NCBI GenBank assembly: GCA_017695015.1
Contig: JADIMD010000021.1
Location: forward strand, 1 to 54,312
DNA: 54,312 nucleotides
Source: Candidatus Cryptobacteroides faecigallinarum
GTDB lineage: Bacteria; Bacteroidota; Bacteroidia; Bacteroidales; UBA932
Reading direction: 5' to 3'
In this document: positions 46,253 through 54,165 of the stretch, one piece after another
Numbering within the stretch: the stretch's first letter is position 1
Layout: every line of letters begins with the position of its first letter
Made by a program: the position numbers and the translations under genes
Notes under the pieces: generated by a model
Told to the model about the DNA's origin: nothing
The model's database searches: none
Seen by the model: the letters and a program-made list of their open reading frames with translations, nothing else

Positions 46253-48432
46253 ACAACAAGCTGGTAGGATTAACGGCAGCCATCTGCCTGATAGTACCCT
46301 CGTGCACTCAAGATGTGTGCAGATATGCGGATCCTCTTGTAGGAACCGCCGACAACGGCCACACATTCCCCGGGGCCTGTGTCCCGTTCGGGATGGTGCA
46401 GCCGAGCCCGGATTCCGGCAATGATGAGTGGAAATACTGTTCAGGATTCAATATCGCCGATTCAACTCTAATCGGTTTCTCCCAGACCCATCTCAGCGGG
46501 ACCGGGTGCTCCGACCTGGGCGATGTCCTGATTCTTCCGTTTTCCACAGATAAGCCGGAAAGGGACAATCCGTATGTCAAGGAATCCCTGAAGGCAGAGC
46601 CAGGCTACTGCAGCGTCTCTTTCTGCAGCGGTACAAATGTAGAGATGACTGCCACCCAGCGTGTTGCAGAATACAGGATAAGCTACGGGGACAATTCTCC
46701 ACGCAAGCTTCTTGTGGATCTGCAGAGCGGCATGGTCAACTCTCCGGAAGACCTAGGCTCCCATGTATATGAAGCAGACATCGAATATGTCGACAGCTGC
46801 ACCATACAGGGACGCATGGTGACAAAGAACTGGGTCAGTAGGGAATGGAGCTTTGTGCTCAAGCTCTCCGAGCCTTATCTCTCACGGACAATACTTGACA
46901 AGCAGGGAGAGGAAAAGGCAGACAGGATCATCCTGGAATTTGCGGACAGCAGATCACCTCTCGGAGTCAAGGTAGCATTGTCGACAGTAGACACTGATGG
47001 AGCAGCTGCAGCAATGGAGGCAGAAGCCTGCGGCTGGGATTTCAACAAAGTCCGCAAGGAAGCTCATGACAGCTGGCACCGTCTGCTGTCAAGAGTGGAG
47101 ATGAAAGGCAGCGAAGAGCAGAAGCGGAATGTCTATACATCCCTGTACCACCTCTTCATCCAGCCTAATGTCATTTCAGACATAGACGGCCGCTACCGCA
47201 ATGCCGCCGGAGAAGTCGTGACTTCAGAGAAAGGGGAGTTCTACTCCACATTCTCCTTCTGGGACACATACAGGGCCGCGAACCCTATGTACACGATCCT
47301 TACTCCCGAGATGGTGGATGTTTTCGTACAGAGCATGATCGAGCAGTGCGATGTGCAGGGCTTCCTTCCGATATGGTCCCTCTGGGGCCAGGAGACCTAC
47401 TGCATGATAGGCAACCATGCTGTGCCTACAGTAGTTGAAGCATACCTCAAGGGATTTGACGGATTTGATCCGGAAAGGGCATGGCGGGCAGTGAAGAAGA
47501 GCCTTACTACAGACCACAGGCGCACCTCGCAGTTTGAGGTCATGGACAAATACGGCTACTATCCATTCGACATCATAGACAGGGAGTCGGTATCATGCAC
47601 CATGGAAATGTGCTATGACGACTATTGCGCAGCTGTAATGGCAAAAGCGCTCGGACATGATGAGGATGCGGAATTCTTCCGTGCTCGTTCTGAGAACTGG
47701 ATGAATCTCTTCGATCCGGACACAAAGCTGGCAAGAGGTAAGGACTCCGAAGGTAACTGGAGGACACCGTTCGACCGTTTCGCCCTTTCACATGCCGCGA
47801 CCCACGGAGGTGACTATACTGAAGGAAACGCATGGCAGTACACCTGGCATGTCCAGCAGTCACCGGAAAAGCTCATCAGCCTCATGGGAGGACCGGATGC
47901 ATTTGAAACAAAGCTTGATTCGCTCTTCTTCCTCGATACAGTAAGCAAGAACAATACAGGGTTTGTAGGAGATGTGACAGGCCTTATCGGCCAGTATGCC
48001 CACGGCAACGAGCCGAGCCATCATGTGGCTTACCTCTACCAGTTTGCCGGCAGGCCATGGAAGACCGAGTCAATCATCAGGGAGATCTTCGACCGTTTCT
48101 ACAAGCCGCTTCCTGACGGACTCTGCGGCAACGATGACTGCGGACAGATGAGCGCATGGTACCTTTTCTCAGCAATGGGATTCTATCCTGTGGACCCTGT
48201 GAGCCTTGAATATGTCATCGGTGCTCCTCAGCTTCCTTACATCCAGCTCAGGCTTCCGAACGGCAGGACATTCACCGTGAAGGCAGAAGGCCTCAGCGAC
48301 AGCGCCAAATACGTTGCTTCCGCAAGCCTTGACGGCAGACCTCTCGACGGGTTCAGGATCAGCCATGAGGATATCATGAAAGGCGGCACACTTGAATTCA
48401 TGATGACAGACAAACCATCAGTAGACAGATGA
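46249..48432 (+). CDS. GH92 alpha-mannosidase lipoprotein
   Basis: A 727-residue lipoprotein (lipid Cys19 in VPSC). It opens with YADPLVGTADNGHTFPGACVPFGM, the classic GH92 start, and has CSGFNIADSTLIGFSQTHLSGTG, TFSFWDTYRAANP, the catalytic acid region with Glu525 in YTEGNAWQY, and GNDDCGQMSAWYLFSAMGFYPV (D629, D630). GH92 enzymes are calcium-dependent exo-alpha-mannosidases with inverting mechanism. All key blocks are intact. It probably removes non-reducing alpha-mannose from the PUL2 glycan. It overlaps both neighbours (ATGA). Confidence 0.94.
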   Translation: MNNKLVGLTAAICLIVPSCTQDVCRYADPLVGTADNGHTFPGACVPFGMVQPSPDSGNDEWKYCSGFNIADSTLIGFSQTHLSGTGCSDLGDVLILPFSTDKPERDNPYVKESLKAEPGYCSVSFCSGTNVEMTATQRVAEYRISYGDNSPRKLLVDLQSGMVNSPEDLGSHVYEADIEYVDSCTIQGRMVTKNWVSREWSFVLKLSEPYLSRTILDKQGEEKADRIILEFADSRSPLGVKVALSTVDTDGAAAAMEAEACGWDFNKVRKEAHDSWHRLLSRVEMKGSEEQKRNVYTSLYHLFIQPNVISDIDGRYRNAAGEVVTSEKGEFYSTFSFWDTYRAANPMYTILTPEMVDVFVQSMIEQCDVQGFLPIWSLWGQETYCMIGNHAVPTVVEAYLKGFDGFDPERAWRAVKKSLTTDHRRTSQFEVMDKYGYYPFDIIDRESVSCTMEMCYDDYCAAVMAKALGHDEDAEFFRARSENWMNLFDPDTKLARGKDSEGNWRTPFDRFALSHAATHGGDYTEGNAWQYTWHVQQSPEKLISLMGGPDAFETKLDSLFFLDTVSKNNTGFVGDVTGLIGQYAHGNEPSHHVAYLYQFAGRPWKTESIIREIFDRFYKPLPDGLCGNDDCGQMSAWYLFSAMGFYPVDPVSLEYVIGAPQLPYIQLRLPNGRTFTVKAEGLSDSAKYVASASLDGRPLDGFRISHEDIMKGGTLEFMMTDKPSVDR

Positions 48433-49787
48433 ATTCTTTAGGAAAGACATTAACGGTAGCCTTGGCTGTCCTCGCGGCTCTACCGGCCGGGGCACAGGCG
48501 ATATTCATGCCGTCAGTCATCTACGGCAGGTCTGACTGCCCGGAGAGGACCGTACTCTATCCGGAAGGATTCGTGGGGGAGGACGGGACAGCATTCTCCT
48601 TCTGCGGGAAAAGGGAGCTTGCTCTGACAGCTGATACCGACAGCGTCGTACTTTGCTCCGGAGACAATTCCTGTGCTGCAGAAGACATTCGCGTTGCTGC
48701 AGAGGACAATTGCTTTTCTGTAGCTGTTCAGGTGGTAATGACAGCCCCTGAAGACCTGCCGCGTAAAATCAGGGCAAGGGTACTCTGCTTCGGAGAAAGC
48801 ACCACAGCTATCCGATGCAAGGATCCGTACAATCCTGCCGCAGAAGGCAAGAACTGGGTGATGCTCGCATCAGAGGATCTGCCGGAAGGAATTGAACTTA
48901 CCGGAAACATAGGCCATGGCGGCTGGGCCACATATACATATCTCAACTGGCCATGCGCTGCAAAGCTTGACCCCAACGCCCCGGAAACATTCTTCAAGCC
49001 AGAGACCATGTGGTATGCCCTCGGTCTAAAGAGCCAGACAGGAGAGGAATACTCAGGCTCTCTGGAGCAGCTTTCCCTGATGGCACTGACTCCCTTCGGC
49101 AAAAACCTGATGGACGGAGCTGAATGCCTATGGAAGCTTGTACAGAGGCTCGGCACAGTCCAAGGATATCCGGGATTTCCTTACGATGAGGAATATACTG
49201 GTTCGGCTGAGCAGCTTGCACTTCTGAACGCCTGGGCTGATGACCTGAAGGACAGACCTCTGAATGAATTCTACGACAGGAAGACGGCTGAGAAAGGAGA
49301 CCACGCCTTTTCACTGGAAGCATACCTCAGACGCTCCAGAGAAAGACGACCGACACATGTCATCGTGAACATAGGCATCAACGACGGAGACGGGGCCAAC
49401 TCACTTGAGAGCTCACGTATCTGCTTCGAGAAACTGATGCGGTGCTTCGGTGACATCCCTGTCGCCCACTTTGTCAACCGCTGGCCAGGTGTATGCGACA
49501 AGACACTATGGGAAGGATACATACCCAGACAATACTGCATCAACGGCAACACACTCAATCTTCTCCGTCTGCAGAAAGAGTGGAGAGAGACAGCCTCGAA
49601 GCTCGGCAATGTCTATGAACTGGACGTATGGCACTGCCAGTACCCCGCATCGCAGTTTGAAGAGAAGCTGACCCCGGACGGCAGACTTGACTGCAGCCTG
49701 AACGATGTCCACACCGGCTACATGGGGGAGGTGACGACGGCATGGCAGGCTGTATGCTGGCTCTACCATATCCTCTCTAGGGAATGA
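48429..49787 (+). CDS. SGNH-like hydrolase with variant motifs and a large insert
   Basis: The 452-residue protein has a signal peptide (to PAGAQA) and SGNH blocks in order: block I as FGESTTA with Ser124 (GES in place of GDS), block III as VNIGINDGDG, and block V near NDVHTG (H428). Between blocks I and III lie about 200 residues, far more than usual; an N-terminal region of about 110 residues precedes block I. Block V reads N-D-V-H rather than D-x-x-H, so the acid of the triad may be D426 or replaced. It is probably a glycan acyl esterase; a non-catalytic role is possible. It overlaps the GH92 gene by four bases and ends the overlapping run. Confidence 0.65.
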   Translation: MNSLGKTLTVALAVLAALPAGAQAIFMPSVIYGRSDCPERTVLYPEGFVGEDGTAFSFCGKRELALTADTDSVVLCSGDNSCAAEDIRVAAEDNCFSVAVQVVMTAPEDLPRKIRARVLCFGESTTAIRCKDPYNPAAEGKNWVMLASEDLPEGIELTGNIGHGGWATYTYLNWPCAAKLDPNAPETFFKPETMWYALGLKSQTGEEYSGSLEQLSLMALTPFGKNLMDGAECLWKLVQRLGTVQGYPGFPYDEEYTGSAEQLALLNAWADDLKDRPLNEFYDRKTAEKGDHAFSLEAYLRRSRERRPTHVIVNIGINDGDGANSLESSRICFEKLMRCFGDIPVAHFVNRWPGVCDKTLWEGYIPRQYCINGNTLNLLRLQKEWRETASKLGNVYELDVWHCQYPASQFEEKLTPDGRLDCSLNDVHTGYMGEVTTAWQAVCWLYHILSRE

Positions 49788-49836
49788 CAAAAGATCATAA
49801 GCTCAACAAGGGACAAAAGATCATAAGCTCAATAAG
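49786..49836 (+). repeat. 26-bp tandem duplication between SGNH and GH92 genes
   Basis: GACAAAAGATCATAAGCTCA begins at 49786 (overlapping the SGNH stop) and again at 49812, giving two nearly identical 26-base copies. They separate the overlapping gene run from the last GH92 gene. It looks like slippage. Confidence 0.85.
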
Positions 49837-49857
49837 AATCAAGAAACATCACCTTAT

Positions 49858-52029
49858 ATGAAACAAAGAACGCTCATCGGACTCATTGCAGCATCGCTTG
49901 TCGCAGTTTCCTGCGGGGAAGCCAGGCAACCAGTGGATTATGTCAATCCCTACATAGGAAATATCAGCCACATACTTGTGCCGACATTCCCTACAGTCCA
50001 TCTTCCTAACTCTATGCTGCGGATATATCCGGAAAGGGCGGATTACACATCGGAATACCTGAAAGGACTCCCTGTCATAGTGACCAACCACCGTGAAAGG
50101 TCTGCTTTCAGCCTGTATCCTTCAACCTCAGAAATCACAGCTTCCGATACCTTGCTCAGCTACGACAACGAGCACATTACGCCGTATTCATACGATGTAG
50201 TGCTTGAAGACGGAGCCATCAGGGCCAGATATGCAGTATCGCACCAGTCAGCCATCTATGAGCTGACCTCGTCCTGCCCCATCAATCTTGCCCTGGAAAG
50301 CGGAAACGGAGAAACCGGCTTCGACGCAAAAGGAGCATGGGGGATAGAGACAGTCTCAGGGGCGACAAAGGCATATGTCTATATGCAGACATCTCCGGCT
50401 CCATCATCGGAGCAAATGCTCGACGGAAACCGCTGTGTGATGGGATTTGATTCCGGCAAAGTCACCGTACGCTATGGCATCTCATACATAAGCGTTGCGC
50501 AGGCAAAGGCCAATCTCCAGAGGGAAATCCATGACTTTGACATAGATGCACTTGAAACCAGAGGCCGGGACATCTGGAATGAGACCTTGGGCAGGATCAA
50601 GGTCAAAGGCGGCACAGAGGATCAGAAGACAGTATTCTACACTTCATACTACAGGACATTCGAACGACCGATATGCATGAGTGAGGACGGAAGATACTGG
50701 AGTCCTTTCGATGAGACAGTACATGAAGACGGAGGAGTACCGTTCTACAATGACGACTGGCTCTGGGACACATATCTCGCAGCCCATCCCCTTCGTGTAA
50801 TCATGAACCGGGAGCTTGAAGAGAACATCCTCCGGTCATTCCTGCTCATGGCTGAGCAGAGCGGTACTGGCTGGCTGCCGACTTTCCCTGAAGTCAGCGG
50901 TGACACCAGACGGATGAACTGCAACCATACGATAGCGTCTTTCGCAGATGCCATTGCAAAAGGTCTCGATGTGGATGTCAAGGCCGCCTGCGAAGCCTCT
51001 TACAGGACATTGACTGAGAAGACACTCGCACCTTGGAGCGGCAAGCCGGCAGGAGAACTGGACAGGTTCTACTGGAAGAACGGATATGTGGCAGCACTCA
51101 GGCCTGGCGAAGAGGAGACCGATCCGGTGGTGGACAGCTGGGAGAAGCGTCAGCCTGTGGCTGTCTCCCTGGGGACAGCATACGACTGCTGGTGCATGGC
51201 AAATATCGCAAAGGCAGCAGGCGAAGATTCGCTTGAGGCATTCTTCGGGAGAAATGCCATGAACTACCGCATCCTCTTCAACCCGGAGACACATTTCTTC
51301 CATCCTAAGGATGCTTCCGGAGCCTTCATCGAAGACATCGACTACGACTTTCCCGGAGGACTCGGAGCAAGGGAATACTATGATGAGAACAATGCCTGGA
51401 TCTTCAGATGGAATGTCCTGCACAACATTGATGACCTGATAGCGCTTATGGGCGGAGACGAAGCCTTCTGCGACGGCCTTGACCGGATGTTCGCAAGACC
51501 GCTCGGACGCGGCAAATATGCCTTCTACGCTAAACTTCCGGACCATACCGGCAATGTCGGGCAGTTCTCAATGGCGAATGAGCCTGCAATGCACATCCCT
51601 TACCTCTATGATTATGCCGGGCAGCCATGGAAGACACAGAAGCGTATCCGCCAGATGCTTGACACATGGTTCAGGAATGATCTGATGGGAGTCCCTGGTG
51701 ATGAAGACGGAGGCGGACTGACCCCGTTTGTGGTATTCTCATCCCTCGGATTCTATCCTGTCACTCCAGGCAAAGCCGAATATGCCATAGGCAGCCCCAT
51801 ATTTGAGGAATCATCCATACAATTGCCTGACGGGAAAGTATTCAGGATAATAGCGGAATCGGCATCCCGGGAGAACAAATACATCGCGTCTGCGACACTC
51901 AACGGAAAAGAACTCACATCTCCGTTCATCAGCCACGAGGACATAATGTCCGGAGGCACTCTTATCCTGAAGATGACAGATACCCCGCAGAAAGACGCCT
52001 TGACAAGCAAGATACAGACAAGAAGATAA
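49858..52029 (+). CDS. Divergent GH92 alpha-mannosidase-like lipoprotein
   Basis: A 723-residue lipoprotein (lipid Cys19 in AVSC). GH92 features are present but altered: VDYVNPYIGNISHILVPTFPT at the start, TSYYRTFERPICMSEDGRYW, WLWDTYLAAHPLRVI, E510 in DENNAWIFRW (where the other GH92 has EGNAWQY) and VPGDEDGGGLTPFVVFSSLGFYPV (GDEDGGG in place of GNDDCGQMSAWY). Acidic catalytic and calcium-binding positions seem kept, while the +1 sugar pocket differs. So it likely cleaves a different linkage (or a substituted mannose) from the GH92 at 46249. It is separated from the previous gene by 70 bases with a tandem duplication, and is the last enzyme of PUL2. Confidence 0.9.
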   Translation: MKQRTLIGLIAASLVAVSCGEARQPVDYVNPYIGNISHILVPTFPTVHLPNSMLRIYPERADYTSEYLKGLPVIVTNHRERSAFSLYPSTSEITASDTLLSYDNEHITPYSYDVVLEDGAIRARYAVSHQSAIYELTSSCPINLALESGNGETGFDAKGAWGIETVSGATKAYVYMQTSPAPSSEQMLDGNRCVMGFDSGKVTVRYGISYISVAQAKANLQREIHDFDIDALETRGRDIWNETLGRIKVKGGTEDQKTVFYTSYYRTFERPICMSEDGRYWSPFDETVHEDGGVPFYNDDWLWDTYLAAHPLRVIMNRELEENILRSFLLMAEQSGTGWLPTFPEVSGDTRRMNCNHTIASFADAIAKGLDVDVKAACEASYRTLTEKTLAPWSGKPAGELDRFYWKNGYVAALRPGEEETDPVVDSWEKRQPVAVSLGTAYDCWCMANIAKAAGEDSLEAFFGRNAMNYRILFNPETHFFHPKDASGAFIEDIDYDFPGGLGAREYYDENNAWIFRWNVLHNIDDLIALMGGDEAFCDGLDRMFARPLGRGKYAFYAKLPDHTGNVGQFSMANEPAMHIPYLYDYAGQPWKTQKRIRQMLDTWFRNDLMGVPGDEDGGGLTPFVVFSSLGFYPVTPGKAEYAIGSPIFEESSIQLPDGKVFRIIAESASRENKYIASATLNGKELTSPFISHEDIMSGGTLILKMTDTPQKDALTSKIQTRR

Positions 52030-52165
52030 GACTAAACAAAATAAGGCAAGATAAGGCTAAACAAAATAAGGACAAGAAAAGGCAATATTAAGGACAGACA
52101 AGATAGATAATACAATACAAGATAATATAAGACAAGATAAGTACAGACTGCTGAAGACAGAACGG
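52030..52165. repeat. Purine-rich low-complexity stretch after PUL2
   Basis: An irregular run of short words such as ACAAAATAAGG, CAAGATAAG and ACAAGATA, with no open frame of interest. It separates the GH92 stop from the terminator. It resembles a decayed short tandem repeat, like the 12-bp array at 24701. Confidence 0.6.
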
Positions 52166-52213
52166 ACTTGGGAAGACATAACAATAAATAAAAGCAGTAT
52201 TCATGCGTGTGTC

Positions 52214-52252
52214 GGCAGGTAGGGCCACAAGGTTGGCTCTGCCTGCCTTTTT
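52214..52252 (+). terminator. Strong intrinsic terminator of PUL2
   Basis: A 14-bp stem (GGCAGGTAGGGCCA at 52214-52227 with TGGCTCTGCCTGCC at 52234-52247, two G-U pairs as RNA) encloses a 6-base loop and is followed by TTTTT. It lies about 185 bases after the last GH92 gene, in the plus direction. Confidence 0.88.
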
Positions 52253-52295
52253 ACAAGTATATCTATTTTTTACTGGTATGTATTTTTTTACTGGT

Positions 52296-52613
52296 ATGTC
52301 TACATATTCCATCATTGTTTCATCTCAAGACAGGATTCGCTGTACCGACGGTAACTTCTGCGCTGTCACAGGAGGAGAAGGGGAGCACAAGTTCGGCATC
52401 CGCAACATGGATGGAACCGCGTCATATTTCAAGGACGGATTGCTCTATGTCAAAAGAAACAGAAATGCAGATCCTTCCGGAAAATACGAAAACAATGCGG
52501 GACTTACATTCCCGCTGATGCTGTATTATAACGGGATCTTCACTGAGATAGAACCCAATTCTGTCATGTACAATATCCCTGCGGGAGAATCTGTAACGGA
52601 GACCGAAGAGTAG
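52296..52613 (+). CDS. Small hypothetical protein
   Basis: The frame is open from an ATG at 52203, but that start lies in front of the terminator hairpin and would put the stem inside the coding region, so ATG 52296 is preferred (105 residues). The product has no signal or known motif; it is polar with VTGGEGEHKFGIRNMDG and LLYVKRNRNADPSGKYENN, and ends AGESVTETEE. The central part (YFKDGLLYVKRN, NAGLTFPLMLYYNGIFTEIE) reads like a real beta-rich protein rather than noise. An 18-bp direct repeat (TTTTTACTGGTATGTA-type, at 52267 and 52285) lies at its start. It stops 24 bases before the repeat-pair border. Function unknown. Confidence 0.45.
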   Translation: MSTYSIIVSSQDRIRCTDGNFCAVTGGEGEHKFGIRNMDGTASYFKDGLLYVKRNRNADPSGKYENNAGLTFPLMLYYNGIFTEIEPNSVMYNIPAGESVTETEE

Positions 52614-52641
52614 GAATTGTTCCGGATGGAATTTTGTACCC

Positions 52642-52805
52642 AAAAGCACAGCGCATTTTCCAACACAATAATTATCAATTAATTACAAATTGTGCGATGC
52701 TTTTCGGTCATTTAAAACCGGGCAAAAGCATGGTGCTATTTGTAACTATCTGTCATTCAGTGTATTGAAAACAGAACGATGCTTTTCGGTACGGAATTCA
52801 TCGAT
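52642..52805. repeat. A-B pair of 82-bp units next to the RAYT gene
   Basis: Units start with AAAAGC at 52642 and 52724, exactly 82 bases apart. The border GGATGGAATTTTGTACCC matches the one at 23922, and the right end GCTTTTCGGTAC is its inverted counterpart. The array ends 57 bases before the stop codon of the transposase gene on the minus strand. No left module is present here. Confidence 0.9.
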
Positions 52806-52861
52806 CCGCCTGATCATAAATCCTGTATCCGCTATCCTGAATCCTGTCATCAAAAGATGGC

Positions 52862-53806
52862 TTAAAGCAAGGCCTTGAGTATGTCAGCATCTAGGCCGAT
52901 GACACGAGCGATCTGTTTTGCTGACGCACGGTATCTGCGGTGGAGTTCCCTTGCAAGGATATATCGGTTCTCAATGCTGAGTCTCTCGGGATGGGCATGC
53001 CGAAACCTTGATTGGCAGACTGTTCCGACAGACGCTGCAAGCTCTGTGTCGGAATATCTCGATCTCGCAACCAGACCATCAGAAATCTCGTTCTCAAGAT
53101 CCTGATTTTTCGAAAGATAATAAAGGAAACGACGGGGAGTGCCGAAAATTTTCTCCACAGATGGATAATCGACATATGACCCTGGCCATATCAGCCCATC
53201 ATGCCGTACAAGATAATTGTCGGGGACCGTCAGTCTTGTCTTCAATGTTTCTCTGAATTCTTTGCATCCTAATTCCGAAACTTTCCTATATCCGCTGAGA
53301 TCATATCCTTGGGAGAAATAAAGGAAGGATGAACTCCACGGATAATGCCATGGAGCCATCTTGAGTCCGGCGGCAAGGGGATTCCGGATGACATATGAGA
53401 TTGCACTCATCTGATATTCTGCATCATCCAATATCTTGACCGAGATACCTGGTGTGTCATCTACGCGTTTGTTTCCATATCGGACCCTGGTTCTGAGACT
53501 TCTGAGACGTTTATATTTTCTGATGAATTCCATGCATCCGTATTCAGTGCCATTAAGAATGAAGTGCACGTGGTTGCTCATCAGGCAGAAACAATAGACT
53601 TCAATTGCTGTTACAAGCGAACATATCGGAATATCATTCATTCCTGATATATAATCGGAATCGTCCCTGAACATGATTTCCCGGCTCAGGCCATCGGTAC
53701 AGACATGGTAAATATGATTCTTCCCGTCGCTTCTGTCATTTACGACCATTACGTCACCTCTGTCCTTTTCGGCCGTTCCTCCGTTTCTGATGTCAGACTC
53801 CTTCAT
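52862..53806 (-). CDS. REP-associated tyrosine transposase (RAYT, Y1_Tnp/HUH type)
   Basis: The 314-residue product has the Y1 transposase order: HIYHVCTDG and IMFRDDSDY near the start, the HUH motif H79-V-H81 in SNHVHFIL, a catalytic tyrosine candidate Y138 in ISYVIRNPLAAG, and WHYPWSSS. A C-terminal region (about 235-314) ends in a helix-turn-helix-like segment (SAKQIARVIGLDADIL), as in longer RAYTs with a DnaA-like tail. HUH enzymes cut and join single-stranded DNA at hairpins. RAYTs are single-copy domesticated relatives of IS200/IS605 transposases linked to REP repeats. Here the gene lies 57 bases from an 82-bp repeat pair and is bordered on its other side by the right-module-like sequence, which suggests that this repeat family is its target. 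Confidence 0.88.
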   Translation of the reverse strand: MKESDIRNGGTAEKDRGDVMVVNDRSDGKNHIYHVCTDGLSREIMFRDDSDYISGMNDIPICSLVTAIEVYCFCLMSNHVHFILNGTEYGCMEFIRKYKRLRSLRTRVRYGNKRVDDTPGISVKILDDAEYQMSAISYVIRNPLAAGLKMAPWHYPWSSSFLYFSQGYDLSGYRKVSELGCKEFRETLKTRLTVPDNYLVRHDGLIWPGSYVDYPSVEKIFGTPRRFLYYLSKNQDLENEISDGLVARSRYSDTELAASVGTVCQSRFRHAHPERLSIENRYILARELHRRYRASAKQIARVIGLDADILKALL

Positions 53807-53850
53807 TACTTTTCCTCCCCCTCAAATCAGATTCACATATCAATTAAGGA

Positions 53851-53866
53851 CCTGACTCCGGTCAGG
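53851..53866. promoter_or_regulatory. Hairpin upstream of the RAYT gene
   Basis: CCTGACTCCGGTCAGG forms a 6-bp stem with a TCCG loop, 45 bases before the RAYT start. It could be an autoregulatory site or a transposase-recognised hairpin. A GTAG tetranucleotide at 53876-53879 lies close by, which is of interest because TnpA-REP enzymes use GTAG next to hairpins, but the geometry is not the standard one. Confidence 0.35.
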
Positions 53867-53931
53867 CGGTATAAAGGTAGGGAAATTAATTCATTCCTGC
53901 TAGCCTGCCAGATGATTTCTAAAGGAATTAC

Positions 53932-54165
53932 ATGGCCAGAAAGTTACAGTTGTATGTGCAAGAGATGCGCCATCCTGGACTGATTAATGTAATGATTAGT
54001 GAAATGCATTATCCTGGAATGATTCATGGAATGATTAGTGAAATGCACCATCGTGGAATGATTAATGGAATGGTTAATGAAATGCGCTGTAGTAGACTGA
54101 TTATATGGCAGCCACTAGAGCATATGATGCTGCCAAAAACATTGAATTCCGGAATTATTCCATAA
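53932..54165 (+). CDS. Possible small protein with 13-residue repeats, right-module homologue
   Basis: From ATG 53932 the frame encodes 77 residues: MARKLQLYVQ, then three 13-residue units (EMRHPGLINVMIS and two variants) and a partial fourth, then a unique tail. The units come from three exact-length 39-base tandem copies at 53965, 54004 and 54043 and a partial copy at 54082. The first 36 bases match the right modules of the repeat element at 24150 and 27269, where the frame reads QLYAKEMRH and KLQLYAKEIHH. Conservation of frame favours coding origin, yet repeat lengths divisible by three occur by chance one time in three. No function can be given. Confidence 0.35.
   Translation: MARKLQLYVQEMRHPGLINVMISEMHYPGMIHGMISEMHHRGMINGMVNEMRCSRLIIWQPLEHMMLPKTLNSGIIP
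53939..54108 (+). repeat. Right-module match followed by 39-bp tandem repeat
   Basis: AAAGTTACAGTTGTATG at 53940 matches 27269 exactly over this stretch and 24151 with two changes. It is followed by three 39-base units with starts ATGCGCCATC, ATGCATTATC and ATGCACCATC, plus a fourth broken unit. Together with the array at 52642 it brackets the RAYT gene. Confidence 0.8.

Noticed and set aside
52203..52295. ATG 52203 as start of the 136-residue frame
   Set aside because: The perfect terminator stem with T-run lies within this part, and the encoded residues look like translated non-coding DNA.
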